A stretch of DNA of 64,000 bases, from assembly GCA_002337005.1 (NCBI GenBank), contig DDFD01000015.1:1-64000 (forward strand). Direction: 5' to 3'. A program made the translations under genes and the position numbers. How positions within the stretch are numbered: the first letter of the stretch is position 1; every line of letters begins with the position of its first letter. This DNA comes from Flavobacteriales bacterium UBA1937 (GTDB lineage Bacteria > Bacteroidota > Bacteroidia > Flavobacteriales > Weeksellaceae). The notes below the pieces were generated by a model. It had not been told where the DNA came from. It saw nothing but the letters and a program-made list of their open reading frames with translations, and made no database searches. This document shows, one piece after another, positions 18,455 through 27,056 of the stretch.

Positions 18455-19159
18455 TTATTTCACCGTTAATTTTGCCAAATAAGAATCTTCCAATTGCTTC
18501 ACTTTCTGGATTTTAAAACCATTGGCAATCGCCGCATTTTTTAAGGTGCTGAAATCTAAATAAAGCCATTTCATAGGCAATTCTGATTCACCTTTATAAT
18601 GTACATAATAATCTAATTCTCCGTAGTAACCAATTGCAGGAACTAGCACTCCGCCATCATCATCCTGGTCATACATATACAAAATATCGGTGCTATCTAT
18701 GAGAATTTGTCCGTTTTCTGAGGTTAAATTTTTTAGTTTTTGTAAATATTGATCTACGTGTTCTAAACTTTGGAAAATCCCAGTTCCATTCATTAGAAGT
18801 AAAATTGTATCAAACTTATCATCAGAAAATTTTAAAAAATCTTCGCATACTGCTTTTTCTACACCTCTTGCTTTACAAATTTCTATAGATTTCGGGGAAA
18901 TGTCTAGCGCTGTAACCTCTAAATTTCTTTTTTTCTGAAGATACAAACTATGAGAACCTGCGCCAGCACCTACATCTAGAACCTTCCCGAATGATAAATC
19001 TAATGCTTTTTGTTCTAAAGCATTCATTTCTTTGTAATTTCTAAAAAGATAAGAAACTGGCAAATCATCTAATTCTGAAATGGAAGTTTCTGTTTTTAAA
19101 TCCTCAGGATTTTCTTGGTAAAAATAATCCCAAATGGCGCGTCCCATTAAATCTTTCAT
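18455..19159 (-). CDS. Class I SAM-dependent methyltransferase
   Basis: Cytoplasmic methyltransferase of unknown substrate, 234 aa. Motif I is VLDVGAGAGSHSLYL (about residues 59-73), followed by VTALDISPKSIEICKARG and the motif IV region FDTILLLMNGTGIFQ. The fold is the methyltransferase-11/25 type, seen in small-molecule and tRNA methylases alike. It is transcribed alone and convergent with proB, with no bases between the two stop codons. Confidence 0.85.
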   Translation of the reverse strand: MKDLMGRAIWDYFYQENPEDLKTETSISELDDLPVSYLFRNYKEMNALEQKALDLSFGKVLDVGAGAGSHSLYLQKKRNLEVTALDISPKSIEICKARGVEKAVCEDFLKFSDDKFDTILLLMNGTGIFQSLEHVDQYLQKLKNLTSENGQILIDSTDILYMYDQDDDGGVLVPAIGYYGELDYYVHYKGESELPMKWLYLDFSTLKNAAIANGFKIQKVKQLEDSYLAKLTVK

Positions 19160-19256
19160 TTAGCAAAAATAATTATTAAGAAGCACATAATTTTAAATTT
19201 TAAAAAATATTCTTTGTTTAAAAAGGATTTATTATTTTTAGAAAAAATTAAAAAAT

Positions 19257-19730
19257 ATGAGAAAAATAGACCAACTCTTTTCAGAATATGCAGAAAGTCA
19301 CCAAAATCAAACCAACAAATTTATTCATTGGATTTGTGTTCCTTTAATATTCTTTACCATTGTAGGATTTATTAGCTTAATTCCTGCACCTCATTTTTGC
19401 GCGGTCTATTTTGGTTGTATCAGTTTGGCAAGCATTATTGCATTGACATTAGTAAGCTTTTTTTATGTTAGATTATCATGGATTATCTCATTCATTATGC
19501 TTTTTGTGATGCTATTAATGGAACATTTCGCCTATGCTATTAATATACATTTCAGCAGCAATTCTTGGATTATTTATCTATCAATTTTCGTGGTTACTTG
19601 GATTTTTCAATTCATAGGTCATAAAATTGAAGGCAAAAAACCTAGTTTCTTAAAAGACTTGCAATTTCTATTGGTAGGTCCAATTTGGTTACTTCATTTC
19701 ATTTTAAAGAAAATCGGCATTCCCTATTAA
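19257..19730 (+). CDS. DUF962 / Mpo1-like membrane protein
   Basis: The 157-aa protein has four or so hydrophobic helices. The N-terminus IDQLFSEYAESHQN...HWICVPLIF matches the DUF962 (YGL010w/Mpo1-like) family, whose yeast member is an iron-dependent alpha-dioxygenase acting on 2-hydroxy fatty acids. The His near residue 26 (FIHWICVP) and the His/Gly/Glu segment FIGHKIEGKKPSFLKD are family landmarks. The bacterial function is not established. It is monocistronic, with a strong terminator just downstream. Confidence 0.85.
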   Translation: MRKIDQLFSEYAESHQNQTNKFIHWICVPLIFFTIVGFISLIPAPHFCAVYFGCISLASIIALTLVSFFYVRLSWIISFIMLFVMLLMEHFAYAINIHFSSNSWIIYLSIFVVTWIFQFIGHKIEGKKPSFLKDLQFLLVGPIWLLHFILKKIGIPY

Positions 19731-19750
19731 TTTAATGAATTTAATTATAT

Positions 19751-19779
19751 ATCCTTGAAAAATTTTCAAGGATTTTTTT
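19751..19779 (+). terminator. Terminator after the DUF962 gene
   Basis: ATCCTTGAAAA and TTTTCAAGGAT form an 11-bp inverted repeat (19751-19773) followed by a run of T. Confidence 0.85.
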
Positions 19780-19837
19780 CATTTCATATAATTTTGCACA
19801 ATTGTTGTTATAGAAATTTTATCTAAATTTTTTTCCT

Positions 19838-20743
19838 ATGAAGACAATATTATATTCTTTAGCGATTTTTTCACTTTTAAATTGCAATAAAGACAAATCT
19901 TTGGCAAAAGCAGATTTAATGGTAGTTTCAGAAAAATCAGCAAGTTACAATGCTCCACCACCTCCTCCAAAACAAGAAGCTTCTTATGCCGCAATAGAAG
20001 TAGTAGATTCTGCGGCTGCTATCGTGGATGCAGATGTAAGATTACCTGACAAAACCAAACCTGAAAATCAAACTGGTATTTCTAAAAAAATCATCAAAAA
20101 TGGTGATATGATGATGGATGTAGGCGATATAAAATCTGCTCAAGAAAAAGTACAAGGTTTGGTGAAATCTAATAAAGGCTATATTCAAAATGAAAATTAT
20201 TCTAATAACGAAAGAGAAACCACCGTTTCTATGGAAATTAGAATCCCAAATCAGAATTTCGACCAATTGGTAAATTCTTTTTCAGATGGAATTGGCTCTA
20301 TTACACAAAAAAACATAAGAGTAGAAGATGTAACCGAAGAATATACTGATGTTTCTATAAAACTAGAAAATAAAAAAATATACCTCGAAAAATACAGAGA
20401 TTTGCTCAAAAGAAGTGCTTCTACCAAAGATTTACTTGAAATTCAAGAAAATATTAGAGGTTTAGAAGATGAGATTGATGTTTCGGAAGGCAGACTTCGC
20501 TACATAGATGACCAAGTAAATTACAGCACACTCAATCTTACTTTAACCAAAGAAAAACCGAGAAACACCGTAACGTCAAAAATCGGTTTCGGAAGCAGAT
20601 TAGTAGATTCTATAGCCAATGGTTGGAATATTTTCGTGAATTTTTTATTAGAAATTGTTTCACTTTGGCCTTTTGTATTCATGATCCCAATTATAATTTT
20701 CACTTGGAGAAAATGGAGAAAAAGAAAATCAAAAAAAGGATAG
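19838..20743 (+). CDS. DUF4349-domain lipoprotein with C-terminal membrane helix
   Basis: The 301-aa protein has a short signal ending LFSLLNCNKD, so it is probably a lipoprotein (Cys16). A Pro-rich spacer PPPPPK follows near residue 41. The DUF4349 domain covers about 80-260: IKNGDMMMDVGDIKSAQEKV, MEIRIPNQNFDQLVNSF, a coiled-coil-like segment (DLLEIQENIRGLEDEIDVSEGRL) and INYSTLNLTL-like strands. A TM helix (about 270-290) and a basic tail end it. Function of the family is unknown. It is followed at 88 bp by another small lipoprotein gene. Confidence 0.85.
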   Translation: MKTILYSLAIFSLLNCNKDKSLAKADLMVVSEKSASYNAPPPPPKQEASYAAIEVVDSAAAIVDADVRLPDKTKPENQTGISKKIIKNGDMMMDVGDIKSAQEKVQGLVKSNKGYIQNENYSNNERETTVSMEIRIPNQNFDQLVNSFSDGIGSITQKNIRVEDVTEEYTDVSIKLENKKIYLEKYRDLLKRSASTKDLLEIQENIRGLEDEIDVSEGRLRYIDDQVNYSTLNLTLTKEKPRNTVTSKIGFGSRLVDSIANGWNIFVNFLLEIVSLWPFVFMIPIIIFTWRKWRKRKSKKG

Positions 20744-20804
20744 AATATTTATCACAAAAAGCATAGATGATATATTTCATTAAATAATTGATAAAAAATA
20801 TGCG

Positions 20805-20812
20805 TAAATTTG
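20805..20812 (+). promoter_or_regulatory. Promoter -7 element of the lipocalin-like gene
   Basis: TAAATTTG fits TAnnTTTG and ends 18 bp before the ATG at 20831. It supports that start over an upstream in-frame TTG at 20810, which lies inside the element. Confidence 0.5.
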
Positions 20813-20830
20813 CTTTGTAAAATAAAAATT

Positions 20831-21226
20831 ATGAAAAGCTTTATCCTTGCCACATTTGCATTCTTTGCATTAATTTCTTGCAGAAATGATGATGAATTAG
20901 ATATACAACCTTTGGTTGGAGATTGGACTTGGATTTCTACCTCTGGTGGAATTAATGGACAAATTAATGACACCCCTACATCTACAGGAAAAACCATAAA
21001 ATTGAGTTTTACTTCAGATGGTAAATATACGATCACAACCAATGGAACTGTAACTAAAGAAGGAACTTTTATATTGTATAAAGATGTTTCTAATCTAGAC
21101 CATATTGAGAGAACTTACATTGATTTTTCTTCTGAAGGGCATCAAATGATAAGAAGTAATGATGAAACCAATCTCTATTTAAGTGATGATGCAAATGATG
21201 GTGTAGAAAGTCATTACAAAAAATAA
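20831..21226 (+). CDS. Lipocalin-like lipoprotein
   Basis: The 131-aa protein has the lipobox FFALISC (Cys16) followed by an acidic RNDDELD linker. The mature part, LVGDWTWISTSGG...GKTIKLSFTSDGKYTITTNGTVTKEGTF, has the alternating strand pattern and GDW start of small lipocalin-like domain proteins that are common lipoproteins in Bacteroidota. The ligand is unknown. The gene is transcribed alone and converges with the RsmI-like gene. Confidence 0.75.
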   Translation: MKSFILATFAFFALISCRNDDELDIQPLVGDWTWISTSGGINGQINDTPTSTGKTIKLSFTSDGKYTITTNGTVTKEGTFILYKDVSNLDHIERTYIDFSSEGHQMIRSNDETNLYLSDDANDGVESHYKK

Positions 21227-21228
21227 AT

Positions 21229-21927
21229 TTACTTCCCTAAAACAAATACCGCCGGAATTTTATGAAGTTCCGGTTTTTTATTTTTCCAGTCAGAGATTTT
21301 TAGGGTTTTGATGAATTCTTCTGTAGGGTGGTTAATGTTTGCGGCAATACAAAGTTTGGTATTCGGGTTTAGAAACTTTATTAAATCTTCCAAAAGTTGA
21401 TTGTTTCTGTAAGGCGTTTCCATAAAAATCTGAGAATATCCAGTTTTCTGAACCTGATTTTCTAAAAACATAATTTTTTGTTTTTTTTCGGATTTATCAA
21501 TCGGAAGATATCCGTGAAATGCAAATTCTTGTCCGTTAAAACCACTCGAAATTAATGCTAAAATAATAGAAGAAGGTCCATTAATTGGGATTACTTTGAT
21601 GTTGTTTTCGTGACACCATTTTACCATCAGATTTCCTGGATCTGCAATACAAGGCAAACCTGCTTCGGAAAGCAAACCAAAATCTTGTCCAGATTTCATT
21701 AGTTTTTGAGCTTCCTTTAAATCTGCATTTTCAGAATACTTATCCAAAAGAAAAAGTTTCAAATCTGATTGTTTTTTTTCTGGCGCAAAAAATTTGATGA
21801 CTTTTCTGGCTGTTTTTTCGTTTTCCACAAAAAAATAATCGGTTTTCAGAATGTATTCTTTAATCGATGGTGCAAAATACTCAATCGGTGATTCTTCTGA
21901 GAGATATGCAGGAATTAGAAATAACAT
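21229..21927 (-). CDS. RsmI-like SAM-dependent methyltransferase (tetrapyrrole-methylase fold)
   Basis: The 232-aa protein belongs to the family of RsmI, which 2'-O-methylates C1402 of 16S rRNA. Motifs seen are FVENEKTARKVIKF, GLLSEAGLPCIADPGNLMV, PINGPSSIILALISSGFNGQEFAFHGYLP and FMETPYRNNQLLEDL. It lacks the strict RsmI N-terminus (LYIVATPIGN), here MLFLIPAYLSEESP, so it is the RsmI paralogue widespread in Bacteroidota rather than RsmI itself. The ATG at 21927 is preferred to an upstream TTG at 21933. It lies 12 bp after the NTF2-like gene. Confidence 0.85.
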   Translation of the reverse strand: MLFLIPAYLSEESPIEYFAPSIKEYILKTDYFFVENEKTARKVIKFFAPEKKQSDLKLFLLDKYSENADLKEAQKLMKSGQDFGLLSEAGLPCIADPGNLMVKWCHENNIKVIPINGPSSIILALISSGFNGQEFAFHGYLPIDKSEKKQKIMFLENQVQKTGYSQIFMETPYRNNQLLEDLIKFLNPNTKLCIAANINHPTEEFIKTLKISDWKNKKPELHKIPAVFVLGK

Positions 21928-21939
21928 AAGCAAAAAATA

Positions 21940-22449
21940 CTAATTTAGTTTTAATCGATCTTTAAGTGGTGGTTGCGGATTATATTTTACTTTCTCCATC
22001 GAAAAAAGAACTGAGGTAATCTTCCAACGATTATTAAATTTTACCATAGTCCATATTTCTCTTCCCCAATTTTGCATTTTAGAATTTTCCCAAAAACTAT
22101 AATCAAAATTTACAGAAGCCACTCTACCATCTTCTATAATCTTCACATTATCATATTTTATTTCAACAGAATTTTGAGCAATATCATTTATGAAATTTTT
22201 AAAAGTGTTGGTAAAAACTTCTCTCAATTTATGACTATGATGCCTTTCCTCTTCTAAAGTTTTGTCTTTATAAGTACCGTGCCAAATTACATCATTGCTA
22301 TAGAATAGTGAATAAAATGTAATACTATCTTTGGTTTTAATAGAACTAAAATACTGTTTCATCACTTTTTTTATTTCTTCCTTAGTTTTTAATTTTTGAG
22401 CAAAAGAAAAACTAGAAATCAACAATAAAAACAAAATCACATACCTCAT
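21940..22449 (-). CDS. Secreted NTF2/SnoaL-like protein
   Basis: The 169-aa precursor has a signal peptide (MRYVILFLLLISSFSFAQ). The mature part has the cone-shaped NTF2-like pattern: helix KEEIKKVMKQYFSSIKTKDSITFYSLF, then DDVIWHGTY-type and long strands ending GREIWTMVKFNNRWKITSVLFS. Function is unknown; the family includes enzymes and ligand-binding proteins. Its start codon overlaps the stop of the phosphatase gene by 4 bp, so the two are translationally coupled. Confidence 0.75.
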   Translation of the reverse strand: MRYVILFLLLISSFSFAQKLKTKEEIKKVMKQYFSSIKTKDSITFYSLFYSNDVIWHGTYKDKTLEEERHHSHKLREVFTNTFKNFINDIAQNSVEIKYDNVKIIEDGRVASVNFDYSFWENSKMQNWGREIWTMVKFNNRWKITSVLFSMEKVKYNPQPPLKDRLKLN

Positions 22450-22898
22450 TTTAAATCATATTTTTCTGCAATTATTTCACATGCTTCATCTAACATTTGA
22501 AAAACGTTTTCAAAATCTTGCATTGTTCCGTAATAAGGATCGGGAACTTCTGCTCTACCGTGGTTGCCCGCTTCTTCTAAAAGCATAGAAACTTTGCTTT
22601 TTTGAGTCTCAGATTCTGCTAAAGACAAAACATCTTGATAGTTTTTGGTATCCATACAAAAGATTTTATCAAATTTATCAAAAAATTTCTTTTCAAAATA
22701 TTGCGCTCTTTGTTTAGAAATATCTACACCGTGTTCTTTGGCTATAGAAATAGAACGTTTGTCTGGCTGCTCTCCTTCGTGGAAAGAAATAGTACCAGCA
22801 CTTGCTACCGTATGCTCATTAGATATTTTGGAACGTAGAATTCCTTCTGCTAGTGGACTTCTGCATATATTCCCGAGACAAACCATTAATATTTTCAT
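22446..22898 (-). CDS. Low-molecular-weight protein-tyrosine phosphatase
   Basis: Cytoplasmic phosphatase of 150 aa acting on phosphotyrosine proteins. The P-loop CLGNICRSP begins at Cys7, so the catalytic Cys7 and Arg13 are in place. The general-acid segment VPDPYYG occurs about residues 116-122. Length is standard. It is the first gene of a three-gene minus-strand unit (phosphatase, NTF2-like, RsmI-like), downstream of dnaA and separated from it by a terminator. Confidence 0.93.
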   Translation of the reverse strand: MKILMVCLGNICRSPLAEGILRSKISNEHTVASAGTISFHEGEQPDKRSISIAKEHGVDISKQRAQYFEKKFFDKFDKIFCMDTKNYQDVLSLAESETQKSKVSMLLEEAGNHGRAEVPDPYYGTMQDFENVFQMLDEACEIIAEKYDLK

Positions 22899-22944
22899 AC
22901 AATTGATCAGATTAAGTTGAAGGTTTTATTTGAATAAAATTTTA

Positions 22945-22990
22945 ATAAAAAAGGAATTTTCTAAACATAAATGATTTAAAAAATTCCTTT
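22945..22990 (-). terminator. dnaA terminator
   Basis: AAAAGGAATTTT (22949-22960) and AAAATTCCTTT (22980-22990) form an 11-bp stem with a 19-nt loop, followed on the minus strand by a T-rich tract. It lies 28 bp past the dnaA stop. Confidence 0.75.
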
Positions 22991-23017
22991 CAAAAAATTA
23001 ACAATAGGTTTTATATC

Positions 23018-24469
23018 TTATTCAAATATTTTTTCTTTAATTTCTTTCAGATATTTTTTTAATTCTTTATCTATTTTCGAAACATCTCTTATTGTTTCGC
23101 AAGCGTACATTACCGTAGAATGGTCTTTTCCTCCCATTTCTTCGCCTATTTTTGTAAAAGTAGCATTGGTGTATTCTTTTGCAAAATACATCGCCAATTG
23201 TCTTGGTAATGCGATTTCTCTTTTTCTTGTTTTAGATAATAATTGCTCTCTTTTGATCCCAAAATATTCGCAAACCACTTCTTGAATGTAAGGAATATTG
23301 ATGGTTTTCTTTTGATTAGCTGCAATTTTATTGATGGTTTCTTTTAGTAATTCTAAACTTAAATCAGATTTAGAAATCATAGAATGAGCAATCACAGAAT
23401 TGATAACTCCTATTAATTCTCTTACGTTAGATTTTACTTCACCAGCTAAAAAAACTACCATATCTTCTTTTAGAACAATACCATCTCTATGTAATTTATC
23501 AATAATAATTTTCTTTCTGGTATCATAATCAGGAGATTTCACTTCTGCCGAAAGTCCCCATTTGAATCTAGAAACAATTCTCTCTTGGATATCTTGAATA
23601 TCAGCTGGTGCTTTATCAGAAGTTAAAATAATTTGTTTACCAGTCTGATGCAAATGATCAAAAATATGGAAAAACATATCCTGAGTAGCCGCCTTACCAG
23701 ACAAGAACTGAATATCATCAATAATTAAAACATCTACCATTTGATAAAAGTTACCAAAATCTGTTTTGTTTTGAGCTTTAGCCGCAGAAACGAACTGCTG
23801 GATAAATTTTTCTGAAGATAAGTAAAGAACTATTTTATCTGGAAAATTAGTTTTAACATCTAGACCTATTGCGTGTGCCAAGTGTGTTTTTCCTACACCT
23901 ACACCACCGTGGATAAACAATGGGTTAAAAGAAGTAGCTCCTGGTCTTTTGGCAATGGTTTTAGCTACTGTAGAAGCAAATTTATTACTTTCTCCTTCTA
24001 CGAAATTATCGAAATTAAGATTAGGGTTAAGGTTAGAATCTATATTTACTTTTTTGATTCCTGGAACTACAAAAGGATTGACCACATTGCCAGAGAAAGA
24101 AGCTGGTCTTACCTCTTGTACTTTAGGTGCTTGTACAGAGATTCCTTTATAATTTTGAAGGGTAGGTTTTTCTTTTCCTTGCGGTTTGTTTTCCATTACA
24201 GAATACCACAATTTTACTCCTTTTCCGATATTTTTTTTAAGAGCAGACGATAATAAGGCAAGGTAATTTTCTTCTATATATTCTTTATAGAAGTCAGAAG
24301 GAACCAACAATGTGAGATTGTGGTTAACCAATGAAAGTGGTTCTACTTTGTCGAATAAAAGATCAAAAGAGTGTTCTAATTTCTTAACATCTTCATTCTC
24401 TGCTGCGCTGAGATTGTCTCTCATAAATTTGAGACACCTTTCCCAAATCAATCCTAAATTTTGATCCAT
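23018..24469 (-). CDS. dnaA: Chromosomal replication initiator DnaA
   Basis: Binds DnaA boxes at oriC and opens the origin. The 483-aa protein has domain I (1-90), a linker with a Pro-rich segment, AAA+ domain III with Walker A GGVGVGKTH (about 186-194), Walker B VLIIDDIQFLSG and sensor ILTSDKAP, and domain IV with the DNA-binding signature GGKDHSTVMYACETI near residues 446-460. I found no cluster of TTATNCACA boxes in the flanking gaps, so oriC is not recognisable here; in this phylum dnaA is often away from the origin. The gene is divergent from the thioesterase gene. Confidence 0.97.
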   Translation of the reverse strand: MDQNLGLIWERCLKFMRDNLSAAENEDVKKLEHSFDLLFDKVEPLSLVNHNLTLLVPSDFYKEYIEENYLALLSSALKKNIGKGVKLWYSVMENKPQGKEKPTLQNYKGISVQAPKVQEVRPASFSGNVVNPFVVPGIKKVNIDSNLNPNLNFDNFVEGESNKFASTVAKTIAKRPGATSFNPLFIHGGVGVGKTHLAHAIGLDVKTNFPDKIVLYLSSEKFIQQFVSAAKAQNKTDFGNFYQMVDVLIIDDIQFLSGKAATQDMFFHIFDHLHQTGKQIILTSDKAPADIQDIQERIVSRFKWGLSAEVKSPDYDTRKKIIIDKLHRDGIVLKEDMVVFLAGEVKSNVRELIGVINSVIAHSMISKSDLSLELLKETINKIAANQKKTINIPYIQEVVCEYFGIKREQLLSKTRKREIALPRQLAMYFAKEYTNATFTKIGEEMGGKDHSTVMYACETIRDVSKIDKELKKYLKEIKEKIFE

Positions 24470-24551
24470 TTTTTGTCTGCGTAATTTTCTCTGATTATGT
24501 AATTTTTATCGGAAAGACAAATATGAAAAATAATTTTTTCTTAAAAAAATT

Positions 24552-24583
24552 TTTGGGGTATTGCTTTTTAAAAAATATATTTG
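24552..24583 (+). promoter_or_regulatory. Thioesterase promoter, full consensus
   Basis: TTTG (24552-24555), a 20-bp spacer and TATATTTG (24576-24583) match the Bacteroidota consensus. Transcription should begin near 24590, which rules out the upstream TTG and ATG codons (24561, 24585) as starts. Confidence 0.8.
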
Positions 24584-24605
24584 TATGTATAAAAAAAAAG
24601 CAACT

Positions 24606-25028
24606 ATGATACACACAAAACACTCATTAAGAGTACGTTACGGAGAAACAGACGCTATGAAATACGTTTACTATGGCAACTATGCAGAGTATCTAGAAGT
24701 AGCCCGAGTAGAACTCTTTAGAAGTATAGGAATTTCATACGATGAAATCGAGAAACTTGGATTTTGGTTGCCTGTTTCTGAGTACAAAATTAAGTATTTA
24801 AAACCTGCTTTTTATGACGAAATTTTAGAAATTCATACCTATGTAAAAAAAATTCCTGGAGTGAGAATAGAATTTGAATATGAAATTTATAATCAATCTA
24901 AACAAAAAATTTCTGAGGCTACCGTTACCCTATTCTTTTTAGATGCAACCACCAACAAAGTGTCTAAATGTCCCGATTTTTTAATGAATTTAATAGAGAA
25001 AAATTGGAAAAATTCTAGCGAAACTTAA
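24606..25028 (+). CDS. Acyl-CoA thioesterase, YbgC/4HBT family
   Basis: Hot-dog-fold hydrolase of 140 aa from the ATG at 24606. The family signature RVRYGETDAMKYVYYGNYAEYLEVARVE is present, but the catalytic Asp region, usually TDxxGxVYYxNY, reads TDAMKYVYYGNY, keeping Asp and Tyr. Likely substrates are short or medium acyl-CoAs or acyl-ACPs. The start choice follows from the promoter at 24552-24583. It is divergent from dnaA. Confidence 0.88.
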   Translation: MIHTKHSLRVRYGETDAMKYVYYGNYAEYLEVARVELFRSIGISYDEIEKLGFWLPVSEYKIKYLKPAFYDEILEIHTYVKKIPGVRIEFEYEIYNQSKQKISEATVTLFFLDATTNKVSKCPDFLMNLIEKNWKNSSET

Positions 25029-25188
25029 TGATTATAATGCTTTCAAAAAAATAGGCTGATAAAAATCATTAAAAAAAATTTAAAAATTATTTTTAACCAA
25101 AAATTGATGCTAGAAAATTTAATTTGATTATTAATTAAAATAAAATTCAAGAAAAAAATCATAAAGAACTTTTGCAGATTTAAACATT

Positions 25189-25881
25189 CTACAACTCACT
25201 TCCACTTTCCAATTCATAAGGTTCCTTTCCTTTTTCAAAAATCCTGGTCAGTTCTGTTCCTTCTGTAGTGATTTTGTTACCAATTCTACGAATCCAGTTT
25301 CCTTCTCTTAAGCCTACAACTTTAACATTATTTTGGGTTAAAAACTCTTTGATTCTAGTTTCTCTGGTTTCTCCGTTGTGCTTAATCTGTGGATTTGGGT
25401 CTAAATAATGAGGATTGATATTAAACGGAACCAAACTCATACAATCAAAACTTGGCGGATAGACAATCGGCATATCATTGGTTGTTTTCATATTAATTCC
25501 GCCAATGTTACTTCCTGCGGAACTGCCTAAATACGGTTTACCAGATTTTACATTCTCGGCAAGTACTGACATTAAATTTTCTTCGTGAAGGGTTTTCACC
25601 AATAGAAAGGTGTTTCCACCTCCCGTGAAATAACCTTTTGCAGAATTAATTGCCGAAATTTTATCCTCAAATTCGTGCAATCCTTTTACTTTGATGTTGA
25701 TTTGTGCAAAGAAATTTCTAGCAATTTGAGTGTAATCTTCGTGAGAAATTCCGCCAGGTCTGGCAAATGGAACGAAGATAATTTCTTCTATTTCTGAGAA
25801 TAATTCTGAGATTTCTTGTTTAATATATTCTAAATATTTTCCGCCGAAAACCGTAGATGTAGAAGCTAATAAAACGTTCAT
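25189..25881 (-). CDS. pepE: Peptidase E (alpha-aspartyl dipeptidase, family S51)
   Basis: Cleaves dipeptides with N-terminal aspartate in the cytoplasm. The 230-aa protein shows the glutamine-amidotransferase-like fold of S51, with YFTGGGNTFLLVKTL (about 86-100) and the nucleophile elbow GSSAGSNIGG (Ser near residue 121), followed by FNINPHYLDP with the likely catalytic His. Length matches E. coli PepE. It is transcribed alone; I see no consensus promoter in its 5' gap. Confidence 0.92.
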   Translation of the reverse strand: MNVLLASTSTVFGGKYLEYIKQEISELFSEIEEIIFVPFARPGGISHEDYTQIARNFFAQINIKVKGLHEFEDKISAINSAKGYFTGGGNTFLLVKTLHEENLMSVLAENVKSGKPYLGSSAGSNIGGINMKTTNDMPIVYPPSFDCMSLVPFNINPHYLDPNPQIKHNGETRETRIKEFLTQNNVKVVGLREGNWIRRIGNKITTEGTELTRIFEKGKEPYELESGSEL

Positions 25882-26208
25882 TGTTTAGGTGGTTTGATTT
25901 AGTTGGATATGGTTTGATTGTTCAAATTTAGGAAAAAAAGTTGTTTTGAGAACAGAATTGCGACCCAGATTAACTCCTTTCAGTCGTTGAACCATTTCAT
26001 TAGGTTTGCAGTGGAGCTCTTTTCTGTGTGACGAAAGTTTCAATTTTATGAAAAAGTTCAACAGATTGCTTCGTCGTTCATTCTTCACTCCTCGCAATGA
26101 CAGAAAAAAGTGGGAACGGAAAGCTGGAAATGTGCGCCAAAAAAAACTAAAAACTAATCCCTTAAAACTAATCCCTAATTCTTATCTTTGTAAAAAAATA
26201 ATTTTAAT
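25882..26208. repeat. Intergenic gap with second copy of the GCTTC...GCAATGAC repeat
   Basis: This 327-bp gap between the divergent pepE and transaldolase genes holds no convincing gene. At 26065-26102 it carries AGATTGCTTCGTCG...CCTCGCAATGAC, a diverged copy of the block at 3785-3811, with a longer centre. Near 25882-25915 there is a GGTTTGATTTAGTTGG-type direct repeat. The transaldolase promoter element lies at 26183-26190. Confidence 0.6.
26183..26190 (+). promoter_or_regulatory. Transaldolase promoter, -7 element
   Basis: TATCTTTG fits TAnnTTTG and ends 18 bp upstream of the ATG at 26209. No clear -33 element is seen. Confidence 0.6.
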
Positions 26209-26862
26209 ATGAAATTTTTTATTGATACTGCTAATCTTGACCAAATAAGAGAAGCAAAAGATTTAGGAATTCTAGACGGTGTAACGACCAATCCTAGCCT
26301 AATGGCGAAAGAGGGAATTGTAGGAAAAGAGGCAATTATGAACCATTATAAAACAATTTGCGAAATTGTGGATGGTGATATTTCTGCAGAAGTTCTTTCT
26401 ACTACTTATGATGAAATGATAAAAGAAGGCGAAGAATTGGCAGCAATTCACCCCAATATTGTGGTGAAAATCCCAATGATTAAAGACGGAATTAAGGCTT
26501 TGAAATATTTTACAGATAAAGGTATTAAAACCAATTGTACTCTAATTTTCTCTGCTGGACAGGCACTTCTAGCTGCCAAAGCTGGTGCAACTTATGTTTC
26601 TCCGTTTTTAGGAAGATTAGATGATGTATCTACTGATGGACTTAATCTAATTGAAGAAATTAGAGTTATTTTTGATAATTATGATTATCAAACTGAGATT
26701 TTGGCTGCATCTATCCGCCATTCTATGCATATTATTAACTGTGCAAAAATTGGTGCGGATGTAATTACTTCGCCGCTTCCTCCGATTTTATCTTTACTTA
26801 AACATCCTTTAACTGACGCAGGTTTGGCGCAATTCATTGCAGATTCTAAGAAGATGATGTAA
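26209..26862 (+). CDS. Transaldolase / fructose-6-phosphate aldolase family
   Basis: The 217-aa single-domain TIM barrel of the short transaldolase (TalC/FSA) group transfers dihydroxyacetone units in the non-oxidative pentose phosphate pathway. Seen: FIDTANLDQIREAKDLGILDG, GVTTNPSLMAKEG, the Schiff-base lysine in VVKIPM (about residue 86), NCTLIFSAGQALLAAKAG, and SPFLGRLDD. FSA and TalC cannot be separated by eye; in Bacteroidota this length is usually transaldolase. It has its own promoter and terminator. Confidence 0.93.
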   Translation: MKFFIDTANLDQIREAKDLGILDGVTTNPSLMAKEGIVGKEAIMNHYKTICEIVDGDISAEVLSTTYDEMIKEGEELAAIHPNIVVKIPMIKDGIKALKYFTDKGIKTNCTLIFSAGQALLAAKAGATYVSPFLGRLDDVSTDGLNLIEEIRVIFDNYDYQTEILAASIRHSMHIINCAKIGADVITSPLPPILSLLKHPLTDAGLAQFIADSKKMM

Positions 26863-26884
26863 GAAAGTTAGAAGATTGAAAAAT

Positions 26885-26920
26885 AAAAAATCCTGAAAAT
26901 TAAATTTCAGGATTTTTTTT
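26885..26920 (+). terminator. Transaldolase terminator
   Basis: AAATCCTGAAA and TTTCAGGATTT form a stem followed by T8, starting about 23 bp after the transaldolase stop. Confidence 0.85.
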
Positions 26921-27056
26921 GTACTTATAAATTACTGATTAAACCTAATTATATAAAGGTTATAATCTATATTTGACCTTTTGGCAAGAGATAGGCTTGG
27001 TCTTAATTCTCAAAAAAACATCAACTTGCTAGACCTTTCAAATATGAAAAAATATT

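Noticed and set aside
23018..24605. oriC next to dnaA
   Set aside because: No cluster of TTATNCACA boxes and no AT-rich repeat array in the gaps on either side of dnaA.
24561..24605. N-terminal extension of the thioesterase from the upstream TTG or ATG
   Set aside because: The extension would overlap a full-consensus promoter (24552-24583), so those codons lie at or before the transcript start.
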